Source: Myrica gale (lineage: Eukaryota > Streptophyta > Magnoliopsida > Fagales > Myricaceae). Taken from it: 64,000 bases of DNA. The translations under genes and the position numbers were made by a program. Location: the NCBI GenBank assembly GCA_963930655.1, contig OZ005603.1:25558201-25622200 (forward strand), written 5' to 3'. Of the stretch, positions 12,861 to 25,329 are shown piece by piece (positions within the stretch are counted from its first letter, which is position 1; the number at the start of each line of letters is the position of its first letter). The notes beneath the pieces are model-generated. The model worked only from the letters and a program-made list of their open reading frames with translations, did not search any database and was not told where the DNA came from.

Positions 12861-15800
12861 ATGTCGTGGATAAGAAATGCGGTGAGCCGAGCAGTGGAAG
12901 CTGGGGCCAAGAACAGCCTCGCTCGCAGCGTCCGCCACTACGCTGAGTTCATCCAGGATCGCATTGTAATTCTCCTTCATCGTCAACGTCGTCCCCTGCC
13001 TCTCAATTTTGGCTGCTATGCGTCAATATATAGCAATGCCGATTCTTTGTGTGCCTTTTGTGATTTTTCCTCGTTGTTCTGTTTTAATCTATATGGTTTT
13101 ATTCTCTTGCGTTCTAGAGTTTTATTTTGAAGTTCTGCATCAGGGCCCTCCAAACTTGAGAAGCTTTAAGCAGGCCGTGAAACGATTGGAAGTGGTTGCT
13201 GTTTCGTGTAGAGGGCTAGAAAGAGTCCAATTGCTAAGAAGGTGGTTGGTTGCGCTTAAAGAAGTAGAAAGATTATCTTCGGATTCGAAAGGGAAGCATG
13301 AAAAAAGTCCCATAGAGCTGCTTGCTTCTGATGAATCCAAGGACTCTCCTATAAAACCTACTTTGGTGAGAACCAAACCCGGTTTTGTATTGGATTTTTT
13401 CGGACCTCATCTCTAAATGTTGCCTTATTTTTCGTTTTGGTTGCTTTTCCCATTGCCAATTAGTTTTGGGATGAAACTTGACAGATTGCACATATTGCAG
13501 TTAATTGAAGTAGGTGTTAGAATGTGAGGAAGAAGAGCAGAAAAAATATCTGGAAGAAATGAAGAGAAAATCTCATCGTATTCAATCTGGTCCAAAAGCA
13601 TACAAAACGAATAGAAAAAGGAAGCAGAAAAAATGTACAGGTGGCAGAACAGTATAACAGCTCAAAGAGAACAAATCCTAATGTGGTAGTGGGCTCTGTC
13701 GCGTGCTATGCTGCTGCTGTCCTCTGTTGTGTGCTACGCCTCTGCCGTCCTCTTGCTGATGTGGCAGAGGGCTGATTTCCTGAGGTAGAGCCAGTGTAGA
13801 GCTTGGGATCGTATGTGTTTGCTTTTGTTACCCTTGACAAGGCTAGCCCACGCCATAGTGTTGTTACAGAGCATGCACTTTACTAAATAAAGTGTAGTGT
13901 CCTGATTGTATCGTTTATGTGAATGGACATACCCTAAATACTCAGAAAACTTATTCTTCTTTTTTTATCATAGGTGACGAAAATGAGACCTTACTACTTC
14001 ACGATCTTCTTATTCATTCTAAATTTCGAATTGTGGTCTTCTTCTAGTAGAAATTCCTGATACTGTGATACATGTTATCTTCCTACCTCTACCCTTAATT
14101 CAGGGCAATTTTTTTTTTTTACCATGGGTGGCCTTGTATTTGCTGTTCCACCGACTCTAACCGCAGGTTCAATCTTTTGTGTGAATCAGATTCTTGAAGC
14201 ACCAAACAAGGAAGAAGTTTCAATACTTCTGGAGATATATGGGTAATTAGCCTCTCTCTGGATTTTCTTTAAGGCCTTTTTTGGCCTATTCTTTTTGCTT
14301 TAGAATCATATATTTGGCATATTAGAAAAGAAAAAAAAAATCAGCATATATTTCAGCCATGTTGTAATTGACTTCCACGTAAACTTCCTTGTGGTGTGCT
14401 TCATACAGGTTGTCTCTTACAGGAGGAAAGGAAGTTCATAATGAAGTAATGAGCAGTGTACATGATTTGGCCAAAGTATTCTCAAGCTACCAAGATGATG
14501 TCCTGGTAGATGTTATAACCGAAGATCTTTGGCTTAATGTAATAATATATGCTCTCCTTTCATCTTTTCCCTTGATTTCTTCCTTCTAGGTAAAGCGAGA
14601 AGAATTGCTCCAATATGCTCAAGGTGCAATTGCAGGGCTGAAAATAAATCCTGATCTCGAAAGGTGGTTTAAGAACTATTCTTCATAGCTGAAAGTTGGG
14701 CTAAGAGGAGTCTACACTTTGTTTTTCTGTGCTCGTAATTTCAAATCAACTTAACTATTATCATGCTTGGGTTCTGATGAATCAGCACTGAACACTTTTG
14801 ACTCATACGTAGTTAAGGAACATAGCTTCTGTAGCCAAATGTTTAAGCCTTGATGACAAGGAACTTTGCTTTTCGACATAACGATACTATTTCAATTTGC
14901 TCTTTGACGTTCAGCCACTATATTGTGTATTAAATCTTCTGTTTCTGCTACCCAAAAAACAAATATTTACTGTGTTATTTGCGGAGGTTTTTTTTTTCCT
15001 TTTGTTTATCTCTGGAATACGTTTCACTATTTTCCTTGGAAAGAAAGCAATCTTTTGAAGAAAAGCTTGTGAATGAAGTGATTATTGGCCATTGGATATG
15101 CAATGTCCTTGCAGTACGTGGTACCTAGGTTACAGTATCAGGCTGTCGGGTAGATGTTTTGGCTATTAATCTTAAGTCATGCTTGAATTTGTTTTCTGTC
15201 CCAATCATGGATGCTTATTAATGATCAAGTGGTACGCTTGAAGCTTTAATTCTTTTTGTCCACTTGTTTTGTGACGTATTTTCTGTTCTCAGAATTGATG
15301 CTGAAGCTTGCAGTCTAAAGGAACAACTTGATGAAAAGAAGGCATCCCAGCGTCATTCTAGTGAAGATTTTGAAAGATTACCAGAAGAAACAACTTTTGG
15401 AACAGTAGAGGTGAGGTCCTCTCAGTCTCACATTCAGGAACATACACATAAGAACACAAATAATTCGAGACCTAAAATATGAGAATCTTGATGTGCTCCT
15501 TTGAGGTGGATTTTCCTTTATATGCCTGTTTGTTTTCTTTTTATTCTTTTGTCTGCTGAATCAATTACAAGGGAAATGAAGAGTGTTACCCTTCCTATCT
15601 ATCTAAATGGAGGTGAAGGAAAATTTTCAAGGCACTGTTGGATCTAGTGTTGAGCTTTCATAATGAATTTCGTAGTTTTGGGGAAGCATCAGGCAGCTTC
15701 TCAATCAGATAATCAACGTTATATATGATCGAAATTGAAGTCTTTGCTTTCTTTCCAGGCTCTACAAGAAGCAATTGCAGAAATTCGACTATGTCTCAAG

Positions 15801-18800
15801 ATGGAGGCACTCTTACTACAGAAGAAATCCTTGAGCCATGGAGATTCTCCAGAACTCCATGCTGAAAAGGTCTCACTTCCATCTGATTCCACTAATTTTT
15901 TGTTTATGAATTACCAGAGATCTGAAGTGGGTTCACCAACAATAAGTTAGTTGTCATTTCAATGACCTAGGGTAGAACGGGAGTGTCCCACATAAAGAAA
16001 ACCAGAGGTTAGACTTCTGATAGACACAAACAGAGCAGCACCTCGATTTTGAATTGGAGGAGCAGACACTTGACTCATTTTCTTCATGATTGCCTTTGAT
16101 AAATCCTCTTTATTTGGTATTTGCTAGATGGCTAGTATACAATCAGCTTAACCAGGCCTCTGGTGATAGATCGTCTGTGTTCAGGTGGATCTATTCTGAG
16201 CCAGCTAGTTTTCTCCTTTTTAATCTCTTAGATGAAAGTTCAGAGCAACTTGTTTACCGTAGGTCTTGACTGAGATTACGATCCACAAATTGCTGCTGCA
16301 GCACAACCATAGCAGGTTCTTGCTCTACTTCTACATTGTCTGGGCTCTTGATATGGAAATCGGTTCAAATTCTTCATTCCTATATCTCGAGAATATGAGA
16401 CACTCCCCTTGGTTGGCTGAATTAGGGCTCATGACCCTGTCTTTTTTTGATGTACTTGCTAGATATATGCCCTATGATAAGCATTTAGAAGGTATATCCC
16501 ACTACCATATCTGTCATCTGCTTCTGATATGGTACTTTCATGCTTTCTGGAGTGATCATGAGAAGTAAAACATTATTATATTACATAAGTGACTCTAAAC
16601 TCGTAATTAGCAATCTAAATTAAGTTCTGAAAATGAATGTTCATAGCTTCTGCTACTCTTTGCATTGCTTCATGCCTAATTCTAGAACTATAGTATTCTT
16701 GCTGTTGCTTACTGTGACTGATAGTTCAGGATCGCTTTATGTTGCAGGTTGATAAATTGAAGATATTATATGAATCTCTTGTTAACTCTTCCTCCAAAGC
16801 TGATACACGCATTTTAGATCACAGGTATAGAATGCTATTTCAGGACTGGTTGTGTATTTGTGTACTAGTCTGCATACCTGAGATTTTTCATATCCATGGC
16901 TGAACATGCTTGAATGTTCATGCGTGGCTGCATTAACTTTCAACATGGTTTAGATATATTCTTTCTAGGACAAGGGATGTCCATCATTTTGATAACATAA
17001 TAAAGGGTAAATATTATCATCATTTTGGGTGTTGTTCTGCCTCTTGAATCTCATCCAACAATAGCTTTTTCTAGGTTAAAACGTATGTCCTGTGTCAGGG
17101 ACCTAGAATCATGGGATGGGAGTGATTGACTCTTGTCGTCAATCAATATAAATCAATGTTATTTTCTTTTAATAAATTCGTGCTAGAATAATGCACGTGT
17201 AATTTTCTTTTCCCTAAAGAATAGGTTATTGCCTATTCCATCAAGAGTTGTTAGGCTATTTAATAGCTTGAGCCCATGAATAAAGGTATCGGATGATTAT
17301 TACCCTCAACCTTGAGTTGACTAAGAGTTGTGGTTTTCCTTGAATTAAACCGACCTAAGGAGGCCTAGGATCCCTTAAAGTATCCTACAAATTTACCATC
17401 ATAGGTAGAAAACGCAAGGACGATCCTTGTTCTCTACCCATCCACAAGGCCATTACAAGGTCACAATCTAAGGCACGTAACATCCTGCCTATCACATTAA
17501 GATAGTAACTGCGCCATGGTGTCCCAATCAGAATCAAAACCATAAATTACTCACTATCATAAACAGTTTTCATGTCGCATATCTGTACTTGAAGTGGTCA
17601 TGCTGATGGCTCTGGATATGCATTAGAAAGAATACGAACATGTACAAAAATTTCTTTCTAATGGCATGGTTCAATAAGTTAGCAAATTTCCACTAAATAA
17701 CCTTGCTAGGGAACGATGCTCAACCCAATGACTGCTCCTCTCCAAGAAGGAACATGGAAAGTGAAATGCAACTGAAGGAATTTCATACCCGATTTAGACT
17801 AATGGATGTTCCACATGCCTGCTATTGGAATTAAGTCCTTTTTGGGCCCAACAGAAGGTGGCTTGGGCCACAAACTCATAATAGTTGGACCTTTTGGGTT
17901 TCAGCACCATTGAGAGTAGGCCTACATGGGTCTCACTATGAGAGACGAAGCTTCTCACTCAAAGCTAAAGGTCTCTTCTGTTGATTTTGTTTTCAGTTGC
18001 AAGTTGTTCAAAGTTCTGACAAATTTTTCTTTTACTAAATTTGGACTTGGTGATGGAAACTATAATCTACCAACATGAGGAAATGTAACAACCACCAAAC
18101 GGCTTGTCCGGAATCTTTTGTAGTTTACTCCGAAATTTTCCGATCGTCTACATACTTGTTTGTTTCATTTCCTGTGAAGTGTATCTCATTCTTTACGTCC
18201 ATATCTCAAGCAGGACTCAGAAAGAAGAAGCTCTCAACTTCCGTGTGGCTAAAGCCAATGAAGTTATGCAACTTGAGAAGGTACATTGCCTCTGAAGAAT
18301 CATTCAGCCTAGGGACTCTGTTACAGAGATAGATCGTGATGGGTATCACTATGTAATTCATACGAGAAAGCTTCATATGTTGATTGTTTGTATTTATAGT
18401 TCTACATTTATAGTGTAAAGAGAACAAGCCTCAGCTGCTTAGTTTTTAACATAATTCGATTTTTTTTTCCGCGGTACAGAATCCAGTATAGTTTTGTCCC
18501 CGTTGTAGTAAATGAAAGACCATGTTTGGAATTCCCTTTCCTTTTTTTCTTTGTTTCGTTTGCCTAAGTGAATTACACTAATGGGCTAAGATTTGATACT
18601 TTTAGGAAAGTCCCCTACCCTCTCTGTTCTTAATGATCGCCTCTGCATCTAGCACTGTGTAGACGTCATACAATAACTGTCCTTGCTCTACCATATCTTT
18701 TGCTTCATTTATTCTGGAACAATCACAAACATTTTTTTGATTATGGATCTACTTCAAGAAACTCAATGTGTAATCTTAGCATTCAATGCATATTCCCGAA

Positions 18801-21157
18801 TAATCTCAGTTTTCATTATTCAACCATATCATTTTACCAACTTCAATGTTAGTCAGATTAGTCAGCATTTATATGTTTCGAGGCAACAACAAGATATTAC
18901 TTGTAACAATTAGTCTTGTTGGTTGGTTAATCGATTACATTTTATTTTTGTTCTAGTGATCCATTTCATTACATGGTTTTTGAAAACATTTAAGTATCCA
19001 CATTTTCCAGGAATTGGTGGTGGAGATTGAAGAACTAGAGAAGCAAAGAGATGAACTCGAAGCTGTATTGAAAAGGGTACTTTTTTGTTCCACCTTACAT
19101 GTTCCATGAGAACCACAAAGAATGCTCTTAGGTGAAGACAACTTTGACATTGTTTACTGTATGTTTAGTTCTGCCAATACTATATTTCACCCGTTCTGGA
19201 TTCACCATAACTAAGCCGAGTGTGTTTTTTTTTTTTTCACTTTTTTGCGTGTGCACTTGCAAAGAAACGTAAATTGTAGTACCTCTCCTCCCCATTCCTC
19301 AGTCCATTTCCATCATTCTTGGTTTGGATTACATATGCCTGGGCGTTTATCATAGGTCAATAACTCTTTGACTGTTACTCGAGTACGGCTACTCAATGCT
19401 AGAGAAGAAAGAGAGAACTTTGATGAAGCAAGTAATGAGATTCTTGCACAGTTGAAAATGAAGGTACGATAGCTTTTTTCATTCCCTTCATCATTTTAGA
19501 TTCTTAGTACGAAGATCAATCTATATAGCACAAATTGTTTTCATTATTGATGGTCATTGTTTTCAACATCCTTTGATTTTAGGAGGATGATCTGTTGACA
19601 TCAATTTCTTCTTATAGAGTAGAAAGCAAAGTGGTGACTACATGGATCCATTTTTTGGAAGATACCTGGGTTCTGCAGAACCGGTACACAGAGCAACGGG
19701 AAATGCACGTCAAGTATGCTGTTTGCATTGCTCTGGTGGCAAATATATCTGTTGAAGCACTTTTTGTTTCCTGGATATAGCTTTAGAAACCGGAGTTCAG
19801 AGTTCCATATCAGTTTCCCCTTTTCAAACTTATGTTACATGTGCATGTATATTTTGTCCATCTAAAACCATACGAGTTCTTCGCATTTGATGATATTTTC
19901 TTATTTGCTTGCTCAAGTGGTGAACTGGAGAGATATGGAGACTATTTTGTGAGTTTGGTTAATCATCTTCTCTCTATCTACAAGGTATTAATTTACTCAA
20001 CCCATTTCGATTGTTTCGCAAGTGTAATGCTATACCTCGACTTCAAATCTATCTCTGGGATACAGTAAATTTTCTAATTGGGATGTATATGCTGTCTACT
20101 GAATAAGGAAATTTTGGGGCCTTCTATTGTTCATACCAGGAAACTTGTCGAGAACTTGAATTCAAGTCAAAAGTATTCTTGTTATATATCTCTTACGTCC
20201 TTGTTATTCAATTTTCAAAACCTATTGGGTGTGTGCAGCTTACCAACAATAAGAACTATGTTTGATTTACATCAGGTCAGACGTATCTCATAGCGTTGAT
20301 GATGAAAGTCCAAAAGTGAAAATCCCAAGAAAAAGACTTGAAGAAAAATATCTGGATATGGAAGCCAAGGTATGTATGTTTCTCATTTGTTCAAATGAGC
20401 TCTTGCATAGTTTCGATAGTATTTTGTGGTCAAATTTTACTCCCTAACGGCTAATAAGATTGTCTTCCATTTATTGAGCTTCATTACTTTAGTCCATTAC
20501 GCCTGGCCACTCACATTGTTGGTTTCGTCTTGTCATTATGCAACATGAAATGAGGTCCTGTGTTCTAAGATTTGAGCTTCATACTTCACAAATACTTTAA
20601 TTCGTTTCTATCTTTGTGTCTCCTCAGTTTGTGTCCACTCTAAGCGTTGTGGACTCCATGAAGAAGCAGTTCTTCATTCGAAATGAAGGCATTTTCAGGT
20701 ACCCAATCTTTATCAAGTTGTTCGCCTCCTTCCAATTGCATGCACCTGCACTAATATGTATATCAATCTTACTTTAAACTCATACCTGCAACACTTTTCA
20801 TCCAGGAAAGATGATGATAAGATCAAAGAGCTGTTTGATTCCCTAGAAAAAATAAAAGAAGAATTTGAATCAATTGAAAGACCGATATTGGAAATTGAGA
20901 CTCCAACCCGAAAGTTAGAGACACCACCCAGAAATGGACCCCATCGAAGTCCATTCCTTACTTCTAAACAGAATACTGAGAGTCTGCAAGACATACAAGC
21001 TGATGCCTCAATTAACATTGTACATGCATCGGACGCTCAAGCAGAACTGACAAATGTAGAGCCAAAATTCGGGAATGCTGATGAAGATGACTTGACAGGG
21101 GAGATTGTTGACTGGGAGTTTGATGCTCGTGAAGAGCACCCAAGACTCAGCAGCTGA
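12861..21157 (+). CDS. Plant coiled-coil protein of the 'SMC-like' family (At5g13560-type)
   Basis: Biochemical role unknown; homologues are annotated 'structural maintenance of chromosomes-like' because of coiled coil, not a proven SMC function. Exons: 12861-12965, 13144-13365, 14190-14242, 14409-14505, 14590-14663, 15293-15410, 15759-15869, 16748-16824, 18214-18280, 19011-19076, 19356-19463, 19583-19713, 19918-19984, 20108-20172, 20276-20369, 20628-20698, 20806-21157. They total 1878 bp, in frame, 625 aa. The start [13 protein letters not shown], the block [31 protein letters not shown], long Glu/Lys/Leu-rich coiled coil, [12 protein letters not shown] and the tail VDWEFD are family landmarks. 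There is no Walker A motif, so it is not a true SMC ATPase. Two oddities: the N-terminal block is short, and the exon expected between exons 2 and 3 (a Tyr-Tyr-Asp-containing block of about 30 residues, from memory) is not found although the frame stays open. Intron 8 is about 1.4 kb. Confidence 0.85.
13515..13970. mobile_element. Candidate solo LTR (Copia-like) in intron 2
   Basis: A 456-bp block starts TGTTAGAATGTG and ends TTATCA, the TG...CA form of an LTR, and is bracketed by TAGG (13511-13514 and 13971-13974). The fifth base of a 5-bp duplication differs. No internal domain or second LTR is present, so recombination to a solo LTR is the simplest reading. It sits in the intron of the coiled-coil gene where a conserved exon seems absent. 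Confidence 0.55.
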
Positions 21158-21536
21158 CCTGAAAGACAAAGAGATTAACAACTATACAATTATTTGTTGA
21201 TAGGGCAAGTAAGTATAAGCATATATTACTGAACATTTAATCACTCCCCGACAGCTGCAAGTCAAACGGGAGCTTTTATATAATTTATTTCGTTGGTACT
21301 TATAAAAAAAATGTAGATATAGTGCAGAGATAACAGTTCAATGGAAATATTTTTTCATGATTGTTTCTACCACTTGTTATTTGTATCATGATAATCAAAT
21401 AATTTACTTATGACATTCAGACACCTTTCAAAATTTTGAGAATCTATATAACAAAATAATAATTTAAAACAAAATTAAAATTTGACAATTAATATAAGAA
21501 CCCAAATAACCAACATGATTTTTTTTTGTAGACTTA

Positions 21537-21714
21537 GGGTGGGTTTGTTAACTAAAATTTTACACCTACTAAAATTTTAACACAATAAAAAATTACAATA
21601 TAATCTCTCTCCATTACATCGTTACTTTTCACTATAACAAATATTAAAAATAATCTCTTTCATCATTTTTTCATCAAATCCAATACCCTAAAATTTTAAC
21701 ATACAAACACAACC
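21537..21714. mobile_element. Tourist-like MITE, 178 bp
   Basis: Flanked by TTA (21534-21536 and 21715-21717). Terminal inverted repeats are imperfect: GGGTGGGTTTGTTAAC at the left against GGTTGTGTTTGTATG inward from the right, each followed by an AAAATTTT block. Non-coding and AT-rich. Confidence 0.7.
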
Positions 21715-21758
21715 TTATTAGGCTAATTCACACACTATCATCAAAAAGGTCTAATTTG

Positions 21759-22500
21759 AAGAGGTAGTACAGCTTTATAAGCTCTCTTATTATATTGTGG
21801 GACAAAGTTGCTTTTATTATAATTAAGGAAAGAGGAAAGGGATTCCAAATAAATGTGTTTGCAAACTCTAAAAATTTTTAAAAATTAGAGAATGTTGTGA
21901 AAATTGAAAAAGATTTAGAGTTTTATTGAGTTTTGTGAGAAAGTAGTGTAAAATATTTGTGGTAGGTGGTTGTAGACTTGTTAGTCCAATGATTAAGATG
22001 TTAAATAATGGTTGGTTGGATGAGAATCCTTTGCAATTTCTTACTATCCTCACCACCTATTGTGTCTATCTCTCTCCAAATTATACGGTGCAATTTGAAA
22101 ACATGATCCTAATCCTGGTTGGGGTTGGTAAAAATGATAGGAAGGTATTATTTAAGTTTTAATATTGGGAGTGACCTAGAAAAAAAATAATATTGGGAGT
22201 AAAGTTATCATTGTAGATATAATTAACAAGAACAAATGAGTCAATTAACTTAAATGTTAAAGAGGTAGTAGAGCTTTTTATAAGCTCTCTTATTAGATTG
22301 TTGGACAAAGTTGCTTTTATTATTAATTAAGAAAGAGAAAAGGAATTCCAAATAAATGTGTGTATGCAAGCCTTAAAAATCTAAAAAAAATTAAGGAATG
22401 TTGTGAAAATCGTAGATCCTCTTGGATAAAAGATCCTTTGCAATTTCTTTATCAAATTGTATAATGCAATTTAGAGACAGACACAAGTGAGTTCTATTAT
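21759..22500 (+). repeat. Direct segmental repeat of about 500 bp period
   Basis: The segment starting GAGGTAGTACAGC (21759) recurs as GAGGTAGTAGAGC at 22261. Both continue with TATAAGCTCTCTTATTA, GACAAAGTTGCTTTTATTA and ATTCCAAATAAATGTG. Homology continues further with gaps (ATCCTTTGCAATTTCTT in both). Pieces of the same sequence, such as ATTAAATAATGGTTGG, appear a third time near 22990. Non-coding. Confidence 0.75.
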
Positions 22501-22567
22501 AGGGCCCATGCTATTTGAATCTTTACATGGTTAATATTTAATAGTATAAGTTATATCTATTTATATA

Positions 22568-22879
22568 TAGGGTTGTCCAATGGCCGGTCCGGTCCGGCCA
22601 ACCAAACCGGTATGTTTGTAAAGTAAACATACCGGGCCGGACCGATCCGGTCCTGGTTGGACGATTTGTGTCATGCCATTTTTGGCCTTTTTGGTTTGAG
22701 CCTTTTAGCATTTTTACTTTTTTTAGGCATGTTTTGAATTTTTTTACCGATAATGACCGGTTTGGAATGATATACTTCGATCCTGTTCCGGTTTTCCATA
22801 TAGATAATCCGGAACCGGACCGGAGTACACCGGTTTCGGTCCGGGTTGGCCGGTCCAGCCGATTTTTTGAACATCTCTA
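22568..22879. mobile_element. GC-rich hAT-like MITE
   Basis: A block of about 312 bp opens TAGGGTTGTCCAA and closes with TTGAACATCTCTA, an imperfect inverted repeat. Both ends are rich in CCGG words. Inside, an 11-bp perfect stem CCGGTATGTTT (22607-22617) pairs with 22625-22635 across a 7-base loop. Flanking 8-mers match at about 6 of 8 positions, as expected for an old hAT 8-bp duplication. No transposase is present. Confidence 0.6.
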
Positions 22880-23853
22880 ATTATATCTATATCTTCCCAA
22901 ATTGTAGCAATTAGGACAAGAAAATTACAAAAGATCTTAATCCAATATAACTTAAATATACGTAGACTTTTTAAGACCAGTAATTGAGATATTAAATAAT
23001 GGTTGGAATTTATAAAAAAAAAAGTAAAAAGATAAATATCACTGTAGATATAATTAAATTTTGGGAGAAAAATTAAGAGGACTTCTAAGGTTTGCACGTG
23101 AATTTTACCAAAAATCTAAGATTTTTATTTTTATTTTTCATGATTTTCTCGTTTTACAAACGCGTCCGTAACGTGTCAATCAAAGGGTTCGTACCGAAAT
23201 AGAAGAATAATAGAGACTGCATCCATGTTACTGGGCCGAGGAGGCATCAATTATGGCACTCTTTCAATCTTTTTTAATTTGATTTTCTGAGATGACGTTG
23301 ATATTTCACAATAATTATGCGGTACAATCATTATAATTTATAACGGACTTTCTCATGCAAAGTTGAACGAGACTGCACTTACCCCCAAAATTAACAACTT
23401 TTAACGGTACCCTATAGATGTAAGTCAGTTGTCATAATGAAAAGGCACAGAACCCATTCCGCGCCAACTTTATCCCTGCAATGCCATTCCCCGCCCTCCT
23501 CACTGCAAAACCCTTTTCTAGTCACAGGTCACTAAATCCACATTGGAAAAGCAGTCTGACGAGCAGCGCGTGATCAAGTACCCTGGGCCTGGGATGGTTC
23601 AGCAAAATGAGTCTGTCGCGTGCAGACTTGTGGAGGCTGGGGAGCTCTCGAATTCAAACATCAATATCCTTTACAAATTTACAATACCACACTCAAACTG
23701 CACGGGAGAGAATCATAATACGTGGATTTAAAATAAATAAAAAATCACCTCGACTGACATTTTATACATAATGTTTTTTTTTTATCTATCTTGAAATTGT
23801 GAAGTACAATTCGATTAATGAATCGTATAAAATCTTGATTTTGAATTTACTAA
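22880..23853. other. Gene-free stretch
   Basis: AT-rich at first, more mixed from about 23.2 kb. A 62-codon open frame near 23543 has no recognisable family. Nothing else supportable. Confidence 0.5.
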
Positions 23854-24050
23854 GGTTGTGTTTGTGTTGTAATATTTTTGGTATGAGAATATGTGTTGGT
23901 ATTGGGTTTAGTGAAAATGTGAAGAGAGATAATTTTTTATATTTTTTGTAATTTTTTATATTTTTTGATAGCAGAGAGAGAGATTATATTAGATTATTTT
24001 ATTAGGAGTGAGATAATATTTTGAGGAATATTATGTTGGCAAACGCAGCC
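23854..24050. mobile_element. Tourist-like MITE, 197 bp
   Basis: Flanked by TAA (23851-23853 and 24051-24053). Inverted ends are GGTTGTGTTTG at the left and GGCTGCGTTTG read inward from the right, 9 of 11 matching. AT-rich interior without coding capacity. Confidence 0.75.
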
Positions 24051-24168
24051 TAAGAAGATGAGAAGTTTGACAGTAAAAACGGCTATTCAATAGTTGAAAA
24101 GACGCACTTTCACTTTAGGATTAATTGTTTAACTTTCAGTCTTGTCAATATGTTTCTTAATTAGCTAA

Positions 24169-24336
24169 GAGGATGTCTGGTTGTGTTGCTTTTTTGAGAA
24201 TTTTTAGGTGATGTTAACTTTATTGGTATTCATATTATAGTTATTTTTATGTGGTATTAAAAATGTTTGGTTGTAGAATTTTTTGTATTGTGAGAATTCA
24301 AAAAAATCCTAAGGATTTTTTTAACCGGACAGCCTC
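24169..24336. mobile_element. Tourist-like MITE, 168 bp
   Basis: Flanked by TAA (24166-24168 and 24337-24339). Ends are inverted: GAGGATGTCTGGTT against GAGGCTGTCCGGTT, 12 of 14 matching. It lies only about 115 bp from the preceding MITE. Confidence 0.78.
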
Positions 24337-24339
24337 TAA

Positions 24340-25015
24340 GTCTGCTCGAATCCGATGCACATAAACTAAGTTAAATAAATATTCATCTTTTTTCAATTTA
24401 TCTATGTCCTTCCAAGTTTGTTAAATAAAAAAACTTAATTATTAATACGGTATTGATTTTTAACAAATCAGTTCCTAAAATACAATTTTGAACGAGTTAG
24501 TTTTTTGGTCTATTTTTTATACATATAGATCCTCTCATCCACCCAACTTTAACTCACCATCTGGGACGAGATCCAGCATAGACTATCTAATCCCGATAAT
24601 AAACATTTAGACTCCAACCTCATGTCAATTTCTGTTAGTCGGTTAATTTTTGGTAGATGTAAAGAATTATATGTCTGAAAAATAGACAACAAAAGACCTA
24701 TTAGTTTAAAATAGTTTATTAAAGACTGATATGTTAAAAGTTAGTTAAGCCAAAGCATCATGGCTTTTGAACAAATTTTATAAAAGATTTAGGGTAGTTA
24801 AAATTTTGAGTATGAGAATTGGTAAAAAAAATAAAAAAGTTTATAGGTATTAATAAAAAAGTTATCAGAGAGAAAGTTTATAATTATAATAAAATTTTAA
24901 AGAGTTAAAATTTTGATAGATGAAACGCCGTCGGTGTCCAAAAATACAAAAAAAAAAATAAGAAATAAGAGTGCTCTGAGAAGGTAGAAGAAAAGACGCC
25001 CTCAGGGAAGGGACT
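24340..25015. other. Gene-free AT-rich stretch
   Basis: No gene seen. Around 24790-24930 the words TAAAATTTTGA recur near both edges, which may be one more decayed MITE of the same kind, but no clean target duplication was found. Confidence 0.4.
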
Positions 25016-25021
25016 TGCTGG

Positions 25022-25085
25022 GCGTCCCGCTGGCGTCCCCCCAGCGTCCCGCTGGGGGACGTGGCAGTGGGACCCAGCGGGACGC
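25022..25085. repeat. GC-rich hairpin island
   Basis: GCGTCCCGCTGG at 25022-25033 is the exact reverse complement of 25074-25085, and further copies of CAGCGTCCCGCTG lie between. This sharp GC island sits in otherwise AT-rich DNA with no coding sense. It may be part of a small non-autonomous transposon; the repeated word CTCAGGGAA flanks it near 25001 and 25098. Confidence 0.7.
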
Positions 25086-25298
25086 AGAGCCTTTCTCCTC
25101 AGGGAAATATTGGAAGTTGGTTTTACTTGAGGTCAAACCTTAAAGTTGAAATTCCAAAAGCAGTAATAATATGAGTTCTTGCCTATATGTTGACCAGGTC
25201 AAAAAGAGGGCAACCATTGGTGATAGCCAACAGCACATCTTACAGAACATAAAATATAGTTGCGAGCAGGAAGAATGAAGATTAAGAAATCAGAGATT

Positions 25299-25326
25299 CT
25301 CTCTCTCTCTCCCTCCCTCCCTCCCT
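25299..25326 (+). repeat. CT/CCCT simple repeat
   Basis: A TC run passes into CCCT units. Pyrimidine-rich microsatellite in intergenic DNA. Confidence 0.85.
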
Positions 25327-25329
25327 AAT

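Noticed and set aside
16825-18213. Retroelement in the long intron 8 of the coiled-coil gene
   Set aside because: The intron is long and its middle differs in texture, but no LTR pair, target duplication or coding domain could be supported.
22671-22880. Overlapping frames on both strands
   Set aside because: They fall in a CCGG-rich MITE; no family resemblance.
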